Source: Gaertneriomyces semiglobifer
Lineage: Eukaryota; Chytridiomycota; Chytridiomycetes; Spizellomycetales; Spizellomycetaceae
Direction: 5' to 3'
Length of the DNA: 64,000 bases
NCBI GenBank assembly: GCA_025558075.1
Contig: JAHLKF010000005.1
Span: 434,001-498,000, forward strand
In this document: positions 11,224 to 22,773 of the stretch, one piece after another
How the letters are laid out: each line of letters starts with the position of its first letter
How positions within the stretch are numbered: the first letter of the stretch is position 1
The notes under the pieces: model-generated
What the model was told of the DNA's origin: nothing
Databases searched by the model: none
The model's input: only the letters and a program-made list of their open reading frames with translations
Program-made: the position numbers and the translations under genes

Positions 11224-11958
11224 ATGGACTTGAACACTCCCATAACAGAACCGACAATTGTCATCCCTCGTCCATGCCCTAATTGTGGTACGGTTGTCGA
11301 TGGGAAGGCCGAACTCATCGAGATTCCCCATTGGAAAGATGTGGCTTTCCTCATCCTAGACTGCCGTACTTGCGGGAAAAAGACTGAGACGTACAAAAGT
11401 GGGCACCGAGTAGAAGATAAGGGAGAGCGGATTACTATCACTGTCAATGATAAAAAGGAATTTCGGCGAAGGGTCTTGAAAGTAGGGCCTTTCTTATGCA
11501 TGGACTGTCTGAAGCTGTTCCGATACTTATTGGTGGACCATTTTAGTCAGAAACTTGCACGCTGAAGATTCCCTCGTTAGGATTAGAGGTTCCGCCAGAA
11601 AGTTTGGGCGGAAAGTACATGCCCCTGTCAAACTTTTTGGCCCACGTTTTGGAAGATGTCAAGACTTCTTCGTCAGGAATGACACCACAGCTACGGCAAT
11701 GGATAAAAACCTTCCGTGACTTCATGGACGGCAAATCACTTCCAACAACACTTATCCTCGAGGATCCCACTGGGAACACGTTCGTACAGGTAACTACAGT
11801 GTTCCACCATCACTCTGCATATCTCAAAAGAAATGGCTCGGACTGAGAACATCTCTTTCTGGTAGAACTTCTCAGCCCCCGATGTCGATGCGAACGTTAG
11901 CACGGAATACTACGAGCGTGATGAAGCTACCAACAAAAGATTCGGCATTGAATCGTGA
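11224..11958 (+). CDS. ZPR1: Half-length ZPR1-type zinc-finger protein (one module only)
   Basis: ZPR1 normally has two tandem modules, each a C4 zinc finger plus a beta-rich domain, and acts as an assembly chaperone for translation factor eEF1A. Here three exons (11224-11481, 11547-11789, 11866-11958) encode only about 197 residues, equal to one module. The zinc ligands are CPNC and CRTC around IPHWKDVAFLILDC, then RVLK joined to SETCTLKIPSLGLEVPPESL, LILEDPTGNTFVQ, and an NFSAPDVD...YYERDEATN tail that matches the C-terminal end of full-length ZPR1. The 196 bases upstream, after the PABPN1 stop, cannot encode the missing first module. It may be a separate single-module paralog, like archaeal ZPR1, or a truncated copy. 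Introns are intact and no internal stop is seen, so it looks functional. Confidence 0.85.
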
Positions 11959-12330
11959 TTTCGCCGAATCGCCTGTGCCATATCATATCTGTTACTCCTA
12001 TAAATTGTACGACTTTACATTAGCACTTACATCGTGATGTGATGTGATGGACTTGCTCTCGCTGAGAACTGCCACACAGCTGTATCCCTACCATGCAGGA
12101 CCTTGGCACTGCCGATTGGTCCGTAGCTCCTCCCTTCATTAGAAGTGCATGTCGTTTCAGAAACGAAAAGCGGTAATAGGTGCTCCTATCAATCCCTCAG
12201 TCTGGTTTAACCACTTTGTGGTGGCTTCTGCGGGAGTTACGCTCACCATATAAAAGCAGCACGCTGTGTGCAAGCTGATTGTCCCAACGCGTCCTGTGAA
12301 GATCAACCCAACTGCGATGAAGACGAGAAA
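11959..12330. other. Intergenic region
   Basis: 372 bases without a convincing gene. A 61-codon minus-strand frame (12157-12342) contains a hydrophobic stretch, but its ATG overlaps the start of the next plus-strand gene and I find no family match. A short direct repeat, TGTGATG, sits near 12036-12048. Confidence 0.4.
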
Positions 12331-13381
12331 ATGATGTTTCAATCCACTGCGCCGTTAGTTTCTAGTGCATCATACAATGCTCGTTTTCAAGGTATGTGAG
12401 TGATTGCTGCTTCGCTTTGTGTGTACTTGGCGCTTACACCTCCACGCTCCCATTAGTGCGCCTCTGTATTCACGACGCATTGAGGCCGTCTATTGCGTAC
12501 AAGCAAGCACAAATATTCGAGGCCTTGAGCACTTTAGAAACCCTTCTAGCTTCGGAGGCGGCGCTGAGCCTCACGCAGATGTCTGATGCACTTGATCAGC
12601 AGGCTGCGCAGGAACGACTAAAGATCATTCGAGATGCAACTGAGCGAACGGAACGAAGTTTCGAACACCTGGTCATCACTGGTGGAATAGCGACCGATGG
12701 ATTGGTATACACTGCATACAGCTGCACCAGCTGTTTCGAGACACCTGACGGATCAGGTTTACAGGAGTACTTTAAAGCGCACGCGTCGCTGGCCAACTTC
12801 TTCCCACGGATCGCATCCCGACGAGGTTATGTAGTTTCGTCATCCAACGGCCATTCCGAGAGCTACAATGGTAATGGGGCACTTGTCTACTTATTGGAGC
12901 GTCTTATTGATGCAACTGTCACAGCACACCTGACCTCCGTCGCCACCATCTCTACGTTGGTGACTCTTGCTCAACAATTGCAGGCTGATTTAACATCTCC
13001 GCCCCATAAGTATGCCGCACATCAACTGGCGATGCTCTATGTGGGTTGAGTACCTATCGTTATGCTGAGGAGAGAGTGGTGCTGAACGCGTTTCCGTTGT
13101 AGCAAGCATGTAATTCCGTAGCAGCGTTTCAGCCTTTACTGGGTCGCATTCAAGAGCAGTTTGAGACTGTGAAGAGCACAGTTAACACTGTAGGGACGTT
13201 GAACGAAGAGCAACAGCGATGGTAGGTGCACGTCGTGTTTGCACTGTGGGCCATCTCTGATACTGTGGATTCTTCGACCAGGCTGATAGGGCTGACCACA
13301 GACATCATTAACCAGTGCCTAGCACAGAGTGCCAACAATGTCCAGTTAGTTCCTGGACCTTTTTCATCTATGGTCAAATAA
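12331..13381 (+). CDS. Uncharacterised helical protein, about 310 aa, four exons
   Basis: Splicing gives one continuous frame. Exon 1 starts at the ATG at 12331 and ends at 12391 (intron 12392-12456). A long second exon runs to the donor near 13039. A third exon follows from about 13103 (QACNSVAAFQPLLGRI) to 13222, and a fourth from about 13282 ends with TAA at 13379. Each junction keeps phase and has GT..AG ends. The protein is Ala/Leu/Gln-rich and mainly alpha-helical, with likely coiled-coil stretches (DALDQQAAQERLKIIRDATER; EEQQRWLIGL). No membrane helix or catalytic motif stands out. I do not recognise the family. The spliced frame and the clear introns argue that it is a real gene. Confidence 0.55.
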
Positions 13382-14002
13382 CAACGGATAATCTACATGA
13401 GCGATTTGTCGCGGATCTCATATGGGCATGTCTGTCACGCACGCATCCATTTCTCCAAAACGGTTGGGATCATGCCTTCTGAGTGTAGTCACGCCGCGCC
13501 CGGTCCGTTTTATAGGCAGTACCTAAACTGAACGCTGTCACTCAATGAACAGGCAGCTGCCACTGGTTTCCTCAAGACAGGCTGGTATGGGTACCAATCG
13601 AAGCAGCAAGCGCGCTCTTAGCTGACCAGGTAGAATTCGAAGAAGTTGTCATAGTTGTGTAGCTCAAGCGGTAGCTTTTTCCCACTATGCCGTATCCTCG
13701 ATCCTGCGTCCTGGAGCAGCACGAATGCGCTAGATATACCCAAAGAAAGTCGTTTTCGATCAGCGGCCGGGTAGGCCAGCAGGTCAAGGCTGCCTTCGGA
13801 AGCCCAACATTAGAAACTCTAAGTTTAATAAGCCCCTCGGCAATGGCACGCTTGGTACTTGACTAGGCGGCCCGTAACTGATGTGTTGCGGAACGCGCTC
13901 GGACATGAGAACACACCGCAACGATCCCCATCACAGACATCACAGATAGAACCCGTACAAATCCCGACGCATAGCGGCTCCTCACCCCTCAACCTACTCA
14001 AT
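13382..14002. other. Intergenic region upstream of FKBP2
   Basis: About 620 bases with only short unconvincing frames. The frame of the FKBP2 gene stays open upstream to 13859 but has no signal-peptide-like start there, so I place this in the 5' UTR and promoter. Confidence 0.45.
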
Positions 14003-14593
14003 ATGCGTTCCGGGTTGATTGCTACGATTTTGCTCGTTGTGGCCATGGCCACGGCTGGATGTGCTGAAAGCGACAAGTCCAACCGTGCCCCACCTACACA
14101 GCTCCAGATTGGCGTGAAGAAAAGAATCCCAGAGGCCGAGTGTAAAATGAAGTCACAGCGAGGAGATCAGTTATCCATGCATTATGTTGGAACCTGTAAG
14201 CTTGCTGCAGCATTCACTTCTCATTCCGAAGGAGATACAAACTGTTACGTTTTAGTGTACAGCAATGGCAAGCAGTTCGACTCTTCCGTTGATCGAGGAC
14301 AACCCTTCGATTTCACTTTGGGACAAGGCCAGGTGATTAAAGGATGGGATCAAGGCCTCATGGGTATGTGCATTGGCGAGAAGCGGCGGCTCGTTATTCC
14401 GCCCCATATGGGTACGTATAATTTGCATCAAGGACTACGTAGCGCTGAACATTGGTATTCTAATCCTCTCACTCATGAATATATAGCATACGGCGAACGT
14501 GGTGCTGGCGGCTCTATTCCACCACAATCAACGCTTGTCTTTGAGACCGAGCTTCTGGATATAAACCGCCCACAAGGTAGAAATGAACTCTAA
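14003..14593 (+). CDS. FKBP2: ER-lumenal FKBP2-type peptidyl-prolyl isomerase
   Basis: FKBP2 (FKBP13) catalyses cis-trans isomerisation of proline bonds during folding in the ER. The start at 14003 gives a classic signal peptide (MRSGLIATILLVVAMATAG). The single FKBP domain shows SVDRGQPFDFTLGQGQVIKG, GWDQGLMGMCIGEKRRL, VIPPHMG and AYGERGAGGSIPP, which include the active-site Asp, Phe, Ile and Trp. Two in-frame introns hide in the open frame. Their removal joins YVGT to LYSNGK (donor near 14194, acceptor near 14259) and HMG to AYGERG (donor near 14412). The C-terminus is RNEL, a KDEL-like retention signal. The stop at 14593 is 20 bases from the convergent CX9C gene. Confidence 0.92.
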   Translation: MRSGLIATILLVVAMATAGCAESDKSNRAPPTQLQIGVKKRIPEAECKMKSQRGDQLSMHYVGTCKLAAAFTSHSEGDTNCYVLVYSNGKQFDSSVDRGQPFDFTLGQGQVIKGWDQGLMGMCIGEKRRLVIPPHMGTYNLHQGLRSAEHWYSNPLTHEYIAYGERGAGGSIPPQSTLVFETELLDINRPQGRNEL

Positions 14594-14612
14594 AGAGTCG
14601 AATGGCTTCAAC

Positions 14613-15253
14613 TTAGGTTGACGACTCTTGCTCTCGCGCCATTTCCCGCAAATACATCTGGTCGGCCTCGTCCTCGATGATCACTCGCTCGCGAGGTGTG
14701 AGGGTTGGATCCATGTAATTTAACCGCTGGAGATTGCGCTAGAATGATGAGTGTTAGATGATGGGCTCGCAGCATCAGGCTACGGCCAAAGCATTAATAA
14801 ACTCACCTTTTGGATGTTGACACATTTTTTATATTTTAGTTTTCGACTGTTGCAGAAGGTTCCTCGTTCCTTCCAAGTTCCATTTCTGAGGCAAGAATTA
14901 TACTCCCAGTACAGGTCCGCACAATTGCCATGGGCCGCAGAGTCCAGATCACCGTCGTTTAATTTCCGAGAAATTGCTGAACTGACGGCATCTCGCTCCT
15001 CTTTGATTATTCTTTGCAGATACTCGCGCTCCTCCTGATTCTGGGGAGGACCATTCAAAGGATAATACGGGTTTTCCCAGACCTCATCCGCCACCTTGAT
15101 CCCTTTTTCTGCCTGAGGTTGTTGGGGTGCTGAAGGGTTTCCTGTCGCATCAACCTGCGGTGGTACTGGCGGAGTACTTGCCGGAATTGAGCGCAAACCT
15201 AGCATGCTAATCGTCCTATCCCATATTGATGGGCTTCCACCGGTGTCTGCCAT
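14613..15253 (-). CDS. Twin CX9C (CHCH) protein, probably mitochondrial
   Basis: The protein of about 190 residues has a Pro/Ala-rich N-terminal half, then a twin CX9C motif: CADLYWEYNSC, a 12-residue linker, CNSRKLKYKKC. Such motifs form two disulfide bonds in a helical hairpin and are typical of intermembrane-space proteins oxidised by Mia40. The start is placed at 15253 (MADTGGSPSIWDRT). One intron (donor after NIQK near 14808, acceptor near 14742) leads to a final exon that includes YMDPTLTPRERVIIEDEADQ and ends with TAA at 14613. I cannot name a specific ortholog; assembly factors of respiratory complexes are likely relatives. The gene is divergent from COG6 with 165 bp between starts. 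Confidence 0.72.
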
Positions 15254-15418
15254 GCCTGAAAAATGTCCTTTTTTATAACCAAAACAAATTCTGAACCAAC
15301 TGGTCTGAAATTTCACAGATGCACATTGCAAAATGACACCTTCGCGACGACGTTGGGTTTTCGCCAACACGGACCGTACATATGCAGGCTCTATTCTCCC
15401 ATTCCAGGTCAGTTTAGA

Positions 15419-18124
15419 ATGCAGCCAACATCAGGAAGCAATGTCCTTGTCGCAGGCGATATGGATGGAGCCGCCAATGTACAGACGGCTAGACTTACCA
15501 AGGCGAATCCGTTGTCGCGGAAACTCAACAAAATACTTGATATCGTAAGTTGAAAATCATTATGCACCCACGTCCATGGGATTATTCGATGAACTTTGTT
15601 GCAGTCATTAGAAGATGCGGACACCCAGCAAGCGTTGCAAGCCCTGTCAGAAGTTTACAGTGGAAATAGTCTTCAGCATGCAAGTAGCCTTCGCAGCGAG
15701 ATCGAAAAGCGTGTGGCGGCAACGAACAAGCAATTTCTGAAGAACCTTGACGTTGTAGCTCATGTGAGTTTCACATTTCCGTTGAACGCAATGTGTATAG
15801 CTCTAAGCCGGATGTCCGCTCAGAAAGTCCGCGCACTTGAAGAAGAGTTAAAATCGGTGAATGACTGCTGCTGGGACATGGAAGCAAAGCTGCGATCAGC
15901 AACTGATGATACCAGCCATCTGATGCGGATGGCGCAGGAGCTGAAGGACCAGAGGTGTGTAGATTTGTGTAAATTGCACACTTCCTCGCTAACGTGCAGC
16001 CTCTGTACAGCCAGCAGTGCCTTGCGCGCAGGACTATCATTGATGCCTTTCTGTCGAGGTTTACTTTAACGGACATGCAGTTGCATGTGCTTTCCTCCCC
16101 TGATGAATCCGTCGGCGTTGCATTTTTTGAGGCGTTGAGGAGACTGCAGCGACTGACTGATGATTGCCGAGCACTGCTGGTCACTGATCGACAGGAAGCC
16201 GGGTAAGACAGCATTTGAGATGACCCCGCTACCGGATAGGCTCTCAACGGTCTGTTTTTGTGATCGAATAGTATCGAGATTATGGAGTCGCTGGCATCCT
16301 ATCAGGAAACCGCATACGACAAGTTATTCCGGTGGACTCAATTGGAGTGCAGGTCGTTAGGACAGGAAGCGCCTGAGATTGCTCCGACATTAAGAGAAGC
16401 TCTACGGGCTTTAAAAGAACGCCCTGTACTGTTCCAAGCATGCATTGAAGAGGTCACAAGTATCCGATATGCAGCTATTGCACGATCATACTTGGATGCC
16501 CTTACACGCGGTGGCCCTGGCGGGTTACCAAGACCTATTGAACTACATGCGGCGGACCCCTTGCGTTATATTGGAGATATGCTGGCATGGCTTCACCAAG
16601 CAGTGACTGAGGAGCATGAGCTGTTGGATACGCTATTCAGTGCTAGATTGCGTGGTTCGTATCCGTTGCGTCAACGCATTTGTGATAGTGACTTATGCCC
16701 AGTGCAAGACGGCCACATGTCATCGAAGGAGCGAGGTTCAGATTCACTGGATGTAGTTTACGACCTTGATGATGATGCGTTCCTCATCGCGTTAGATAAG
16801 AGTCTGGCTGGCACCTGCCGTCCTCTGAAGGTAGTTCATTAATCAGTTGATTACCGGTTTCTTCTCGATTTAACTCGTATTTGGCAGTCACGGGTAGAGC
16901 AAGTTTTGATGTCACAGACAGACGCAATTCTTGCATATCGGCTCTGCAACATTGTTCACTTTTACGAAAACATAATCGTCAAATCGATGGGAGCAAACGC
17001 TGCTTTGTCTGTCACAGTACATGAGTACGTTTGGCCATTGTTTTGCATACTTGATATCTGTCTAAGCATACCACCTGGTTGATGCAGACTCACAGAATTA
17101 GCATACAAGATGTTCTTTGATGCCTTGAACGCGCACGCGTCACTCATGCTCCGTGAGGTCCAGGTACCTGAAGTGTAATGGTGGAGCCATCTGTCTGTCT
17201 GCAGTTCTCTAAACGCGACCACTGCAGCTTCCCAGCGATGACTTGCAACCACCGCCGATTCTTCGAGAGACGGTGTTACAACTGGTAATTCTTCGGAGAG
17301 TATTAAACCCAGTCGTACGCAAGCTAATGGATTGTGCACAGAGAGAGATAATGGCCATATACGACGAGTCACTTGTTACGTTTGATCGACGAGAAGAGCA
17401 GTTTGCTGGTATCCTATCCGCTTTATGGGATCCCCTTTCGCAGATGTGCGTTTTGGGAGCCAGCCGATTGCCTCCCATTGAAAATGCAATATATCTCGTG
17501 AACTGTATGCAATATGTGCAGGTAGGCTTTGGCTCCCCGATGTGGTCTTTCAGCAGAACATGACTGACACTTCATTGCCCCACGTAGAACGCTCTGAGCC
17601 TATACCCATTTACGGCGACACAAGCACAAGCAATGGAATCGCAGATAGAAGCACAGCTGGAACTTCTGGTGAACGACGAGGTACGATTGCTCCGCAGCGT
17701 TTACTAATGCGAACTTCACGCTGAGCATCTCGCTTGCAGTATAAGAACATGTTGCGTGAGTCTGGATTAGAGGGACTTCGGAAGGCTGGGCCTGTCACCG
17801 CTCACGCCGTCCGAGATGCCATGGACCGGCTCGACATTTTCCTGTACAGTGCCGTTCTCGACACCACATCTGACCTCGGAAAGCTCAGTAAGCGCAAATT
17901 AGCTAGCCAGGTGACCCGAAAGAGTTTCAAGCTTTTCATGGCTGCATACAAGGCTTTGTTCGAAGAAGTTGAGAATATGCGACAGGTATGGTCTGCTGTC
18001 GTATTCAGTTCTAATGGCCACGGATTGAATATTTTTGAAAATACAGGACCAAGTCGACCTTCCCGCTATGCGTGCAGTTGAAGAAGTGGAGACTCTTCTG
18101 TCGCTGGAGCAGGACGACCTATGA
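15419..18124 (+). CDS. COG6: Conserved oligomeric Golgi complex subunit 6
   Basis: COG6 belongs to lobe B of the COG tether, which guides retrograde vesicles within the Golgi. From the ATG at 15419, the early NPLSRKLNKILDI motif is the conserved N-terminal COG6 signature. A coiled-coil region follows (EEELKSVNDCCWDMEAKL) and then the long helical rods (SLASYQETAYDKLFRWTQLEC; LHAADPLRYIGDMLAWLHQ). Introns occur at about 15546-15604, 15764-15804, 15955-16000, 16204-16271, 16831-16887 and several more before the last exon, which ends LSLEQDDL with TGA at 18122. Total is near 700 residues, as expected. The stop is only 38 bases from the convergent GNL1 stop. Confidence 0.88.
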
Positions 18125-18162
18125 CGAAGTTGCAGAGTGTATTGTACATATACAAAGGGTAT

Positions 18163-20334
18163 TTACGTGTTCACTTCGCTCAATATATCGAACAGACCCC
18201 CTCCCTGTGCCCCCGTTTCCTCTTCAGACTGGGAACCGGAAGCCGAGCCAGAGGCTTCGTAACCGACGTCAGTCTCGTTGGAGCCACTTGATTCCACTGA
18301 GGTCCCTGGAACGACAGCAGTTTCGCGGGCAACTCCCTTCGGCCAGAAGCCGATTCTAATTCTCCCATCGACACACATTCGGACGATCCAGTTTGCCGCG
18401 CGGTAGACATCCGGTCGCCCAGCGCGGGCAGTTCTGAACCCTTTAGCAATGGCGACGGCCTCACAGATACCCCACGCGCTCCACTGATACGCTTCTCGCT
18501 CATCTTCATCACACGGAGGCTCCAGCTTCAGTATTTTTTCGAGCGGCACGCGAGCAGCGAGCCATCCTACCACGCTCCATAGGTCTTGGACCTGCGACAC
18601 CCGGTACATGCCCATAACGACCTGCACCTCCTTACCGACTTTAGCTGGGAACACAAGTCCTGGGCAATCACAAAGGCGAATGTCCGGTGTGAAGAAGTGC
18701 GTCTGGAAATGCTTTGTATGGCCGGGTGTCGCCGATGTGGATACCGCGCGGCGTTGGAGAAGCGTATTCAACAGAGTTGATTTCCCTGTAGAGGGCGGTG
18801 AACCATGAAACGCGCCACGCTAAGTCTGCCCAGCCGATAATGAGACACGTTACTTACCAACATTAGGGTGTCCCACCAGGCCAATTGTCAAAATGTCCTT
18901 CCGAAGCAAAAGTTCTTCGTGCATCCGCAGCTCGCTCAAAGAGGACTGGCCTGAATTCTCATCGCCTGCGACTGACGAGGCTTGCCGAGGATCATCATCG
19001 CGTGCGTCATTAGCCGCTTCCTCGCTGCTCGCATCGCTCTCGTCGCTCAGGATACCAATATCTAAACTGCGCCTTCTTCTTCGACCCGAGGTTCTCCCTT
19101 CTTCTGCTTCTTTCTCCAGCCTTTTCCGCTCCTCCTCGCGATTCTTTTGTTGCTGTTCGGCTATGGCTATTAAGTCGTCCCAATTTACAGATACGTCTGG
19201 TTTATTGACGTTAAGGTCGCGGCATGTTCGTAGTAAATCGGGGACACCGGTAGGATTCTTGTAGCGCTTCGACTGATGTACGCGACGACCAAGCAACAAC
19301 GACGCTGCCTCTTCATCACTGTGAATATCTCGAGGGTAACAACTAAAACTAGTGATTCGGATTTCTGGGAAGCGTTCATTAAAATATTGCGTCCAGGCTT
19401 GCACGGCCGTAGGGGACACCAGATCAACCTTCAAGGGCGTAACGAAGTTAGGTCGTCCTTCCTGTGATATCAATAATGGCGCTCATGGTATGCCTCACCT
19501 TATTAAATACTATTATCATTTGTCTTCCCATCTTTTTCACGCACCACTCATATACGCTGGGCGGAAAATGCAGAATAGGATTTCTGATGTCAACGACAAA
19601 GAGGATAATATCCGAAATCTCGACAACCCGCCACAACTGCCGCCATACTTCCAGATTATGCTCAAAGTAGCTCAGTTCTTTGGGGCTGAATCTTTGGTAG
19701 ACGCTCGACAGCCACTGGAGGAAATACGCCTGCTCACGTTCCTCCACGGTCGCTTTAGTGTCAGTATAGGTCCATTCTGGGCGTATCGGAATAGCTATGA
19801 TCGCCGAGGAAGGATATAAGTCCTCTACCCCAATTTCCAAAGATTCCTAGATCGCTGAACAATTGAGCGACGAATTACTGAGAAAAACCGCCGCTGGCAG
19901 CATACCGTTGATAGGCGCTTCAAAGGGTTCATACTCGCCCTTTTCTGTTGTTCGAGAACTTCCGGAGACAATTTTGCAAATACACTCTCCAGCTTGCCTC
20001 TTCCGTAGCTTGCATCAGCGATGGCGGATGGCAGAGCCCGTCCGGTGTTGTTGACGTCGGCAGTCGTATCCTCATCATCACTGGAAGTGGGCGCTTCTGA
20101 TGTATGCCGCTGGGCATCTAGTAAATCGCACAAACCCAGCAAAGCAAATGAACACGCCGGATCGCAATGCGCAGCCACCCTGAGTAGTAAACGTACTGCC
20201 TCACCTTTTTCGGTGTCTGCGACGTTGCCTTTATCCCATTCCCAATCGTCATCTTTGCTTTTCGCACGCTTCGCTTGCATTTGAGCCTTTTTCTGCTTGC
20301 CGCTAAACGGCTTTCGACGTCGCGATACCATCAT
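18163..20334 (-). CDS. GNL1: Circularly permuted GTPase GNL1 (MMR1/HSR1 family)
   Basis: GNL1 belongs to the YlqF-related GTPases, in which the G motifs are permuted (G4-G5-G1-G2-G3); members work in ribosome assembly and nuclear-cytoplasmic cycling. The basic N-terminus (MMVSRRRKPFSGKQKKAQMQ) is characteristic of GNL1. Then come SYFEHNLEVWRQLWRVVE, DIILFVVDIRNP, and G4 as FNKVDL after an intron near 19490-19430. A long charged insert follows, then G1 GLVGHPNVGKS at the 3' end of an exon near 18855, G2 TSATPGHTKHFQ, and G3 DCPGL. The C-terminal domain has WSAWGICEA and AGRPDVYRAANWI. About 630 residues; TAA at 18163. The order of motifs and the N-terminus separate it from LSG1 and NOG2. Confidence 0.9.
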
Positions 20335-21089
20335 GCCTTCTAATCTCGATGTTTCTTGTCGACCAGGATCTGAGAAAAAGTTGAGAAACTGTCTTGTGTT
20401 GGCCTTGAGCTCGCAGCTTCGCGTTGGTAGATCACATGCACTCGCGTGCTATTTCACATGACCGTCATGTGATCTCGGGAGTCTGAGACTCTGTGTGCAG
20501 GACCGTCCTCAGACGGATTTATGGACTTTGTTGGATCGACCTACATTGCGCCTTGCGGCATTTATTAAGCGTCGAATCCTTCAAACGGCGTGCAAGGTTT
20601 CGCTTCCATTGCGTGAAGCGGAAAGCCTCATTTCCCAGACAAACATCGGCGGTAACAGGATGAAAACGCACGTTGCAAACCTCGGGAAAGCCGTATTCCC
20701 CTCCCATTCTTACACTTCAGCTGTTAACAGAGTCAGCAAGGATCCTTTTGGAATCCGCATCTGCGCAACCGTTTGTTGGCAGAATCACAATGTCGCTGAT
20801 TCGCAAGCCAAACCTGCGCTGAACGTTACATTATGTAATCGATAAAGAAATGTGCAAAACGCCGCGACCAGTTTTTGGGAAGGCCACTGGTCCGCAAAAG
20901 TCTTGCGACGAACGACCAGCGCATTGAGTGAATGCCGGATCCTTCTTAGCCGCTGCGTTCCTTGAGTAGGAGAATATACTAGAGGCTGCACAGGTTTTGA
21001 CACGTCTTGTGTGGAGCGCAACGTAGAGTGGTCTCTGGCGTGGCCAAACCGATTTACAGCCCAGGATCTGCACGTCCCTGGATGGAACA
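20335..21089. other. Divergent promoter region between GNL1 and LCB3
   Basis: 755 bases between two divergent starts. Overlapping frames exist on both strands (20495-20845 plus, 20785-21189 minus). The minus one begins with an Arg/Ser-rich stretch resembling a mitochondrial presequence, but I can neither complete it with splice sites nor match it to a family. A palindromic element lies at 20454-20472. A small unrecognised gene cannot be excluded. Confidence 0.4.
20454..20472. promoter_or_regulatory. Palindromic element upstream of GNL1
   Basis: Two octamers, TCACATGA and its reverse complement TCATGTGA, are separated by CCG, making a 19-bp perfect palindrome 120 bases upstream of the GNL1 start. 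The octamer is an E-box variant (CANNTG). The same octamer occurs before PDCD2, another ribosome-biogenesis gene. Binding is inferred only. Confidence 0.4.
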
Positions 21090-22715
21090 ATGAAAACTGA
21101 TACACTAGAGTTGCCGCCCGCCGCAGAAGGAACCTACTCCATGAGGCAACGAGCATGCACCGGAAGCGCATCATTGCGCACACCTCCACGTATCGCCGCT
21201 TCTACCGTAAAGCCATCACGAAAGCACAGCGCAAAAGACGCGGCAACACTCGGCAAGCCATCACATGAACCTGCTACGCATAAACATTCATCGCCAATAC
21301 GGCGCTACCTGCATTCGTTGCTGCTTCCCGTTGTTCAAGCTGAGGCTGCGTACATCCACACACTCCAGAAGCATATAAAGTCGCCTGCAGTCGACGCAAT
21401 CTTCAGTTATATTGGAGCGCTTGGCACGCATACAGCATTTCTTCTACTGCTACCAATGCTATTTTGGTTCGAGAGCAACCATATAATTGATGTGTACGGC
21501 AAACCGGTGGATGTTAACAGAGTGTTTGCCCGGTCGCTGGTTCTGCTGCTAGCTGCGGGAGTGTACTTTTCTGGCGCGGCTAAGGTGAGTCGTTAGCAAT
21601 GTTCCAATGAAAGCATTGGCTCATGAGTATGTTAGGACTATTTGGGTTTGCCACGACCGATATCGCCACCCGTCATCCGAATTTCTATCTCCCCTTCCAT
21701 TGAGCTCGAGTACGGGTTTCCTTCCACCCACACCACAAATGCGGTTACCTTGTCATTGTTCACCGCCCTGTTTTTCTTGAGATATTGGGCCGCCAGCGTC
21801 TCGGATAGTGCTGCTCATCTCATACTGGTAGCGCTCGTTATTTACCCGATATTGATTGGCATCAGTCGCATAGCGACGGGGATGCATGGACCAATAGATG
21901 TCTTAAGTGGTGCGTTATTAGGCGCCGGAATTGTGGGAGTTCATTGGTTCTGGGTTATGCCCGCCATGGAAGAGTGGTTGATGACAAGCTGGACTGGTAT
22001 GTCAAGGCGCAATGGTCGGATCGGTCAACGACTGTACTAAATTGTGTCCCTTCCCAGTCCCAATTACTGCAATCCCGCTCTGCATCATTCTCATCAGTAT
22101 TCACCCAGATCCGGACGGTCCCTGCCCTTGCTTTGATGATTCCGTTTCCTTTACCGGAGTGGTCATGGGTCTTTTGCTTGGGAACTGGCATTACTCACTC
22201 ATTACGGATAATTCGCCGCACCACCTCCGAGAGGTGCGTGATTGGGGACTGTGGATGGTGCTACAAAGACTCGTTATCGGTATGCTCTTCCAGTGTTCAT
22301 TGTAGTTTCGACGTTTATCTGATCACGATGTCGCCTCGCTTAAAGGTGTTTCGATCATCGTCGGCTGGCGCCTTTTGGCAAAGCGGATCTGTTATCGCGC
22401 ATTGCCTCCTTTATATCGCGTCCTTGCACTTCCTTTTGGTCGAAAGTACTTCGCCTTAGCAGACAAGTATGTGTGCTGTAGCTGTACTCACTATTATCTT
22501 GCTGCTCTTAACGCGTTCTATTTTCAAGGGATTACAAGAATATTCCTCCGTCACACGTAGGCAGCATGGCACCTTCTTTATTGCATTTGCCTGGAAAGCG
22601 CTACAAGCTGCCACGATATGATGTCGACATTGCCACCAAGCTAATTGTATATTCCGGTATTGCGTGGCTGGCATCCGAAGGCATCCCTGTGGTATTTGAG
22701 CAGCTCAAATTTTGA
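21090..22715 (+). CDS. LCB3: Sphingoid-base 1-phosphate phosphatase (LCB3/YSR3 type, PAP2 family)
   Basis: This ER membrane enzyme removes phosphate from dihydrosphingosine 1-phosphate, letting sphingoid bases enter ceramide synthesis. The PAP2 signature is complete: motif 1 as KDYLGLPRP after splicing (donor near 21584, acceptor 21637), motif 2 YGFPSTHTTNA with PSTH, and motif 3 SRIATGMHGPIDVLSG. Several hydrophobic helices surround them. A phase-1 intron (about 21995-22059) leads to VPITAIPLCIILI and then HPDPDGPCPCFDDSVSF, a fungal LCB3 hallmark. Later exons include PFGRKYFALAD and the tail YDVDIATKLIVYSGIAWL. The stop TGA is at 22713-22715. The Ser/Thr-rich cytosolic N-terminus is about 75 residues long. 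Confidence 0.87.
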
Positions 22716-22773
22716 GCAGAGACGGTTATTGGCCTGCATATTAGTTCCTTTTTACATATAAATATATATTACA

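Noticed and set aside
12157..12342. 61-codon minus-strand frame with a hydrophobic stretch
   Set aside because: Its start overlaps the ATG of the following plus-strand gene and no family or splice structure supports it; left only as a remark.
20495..21189. Overlapping frames on both strands, one with a presequence-like start
   Set aside because: Neither strand gives a complete, recognisable protein with splice sites; treated as promoter region.
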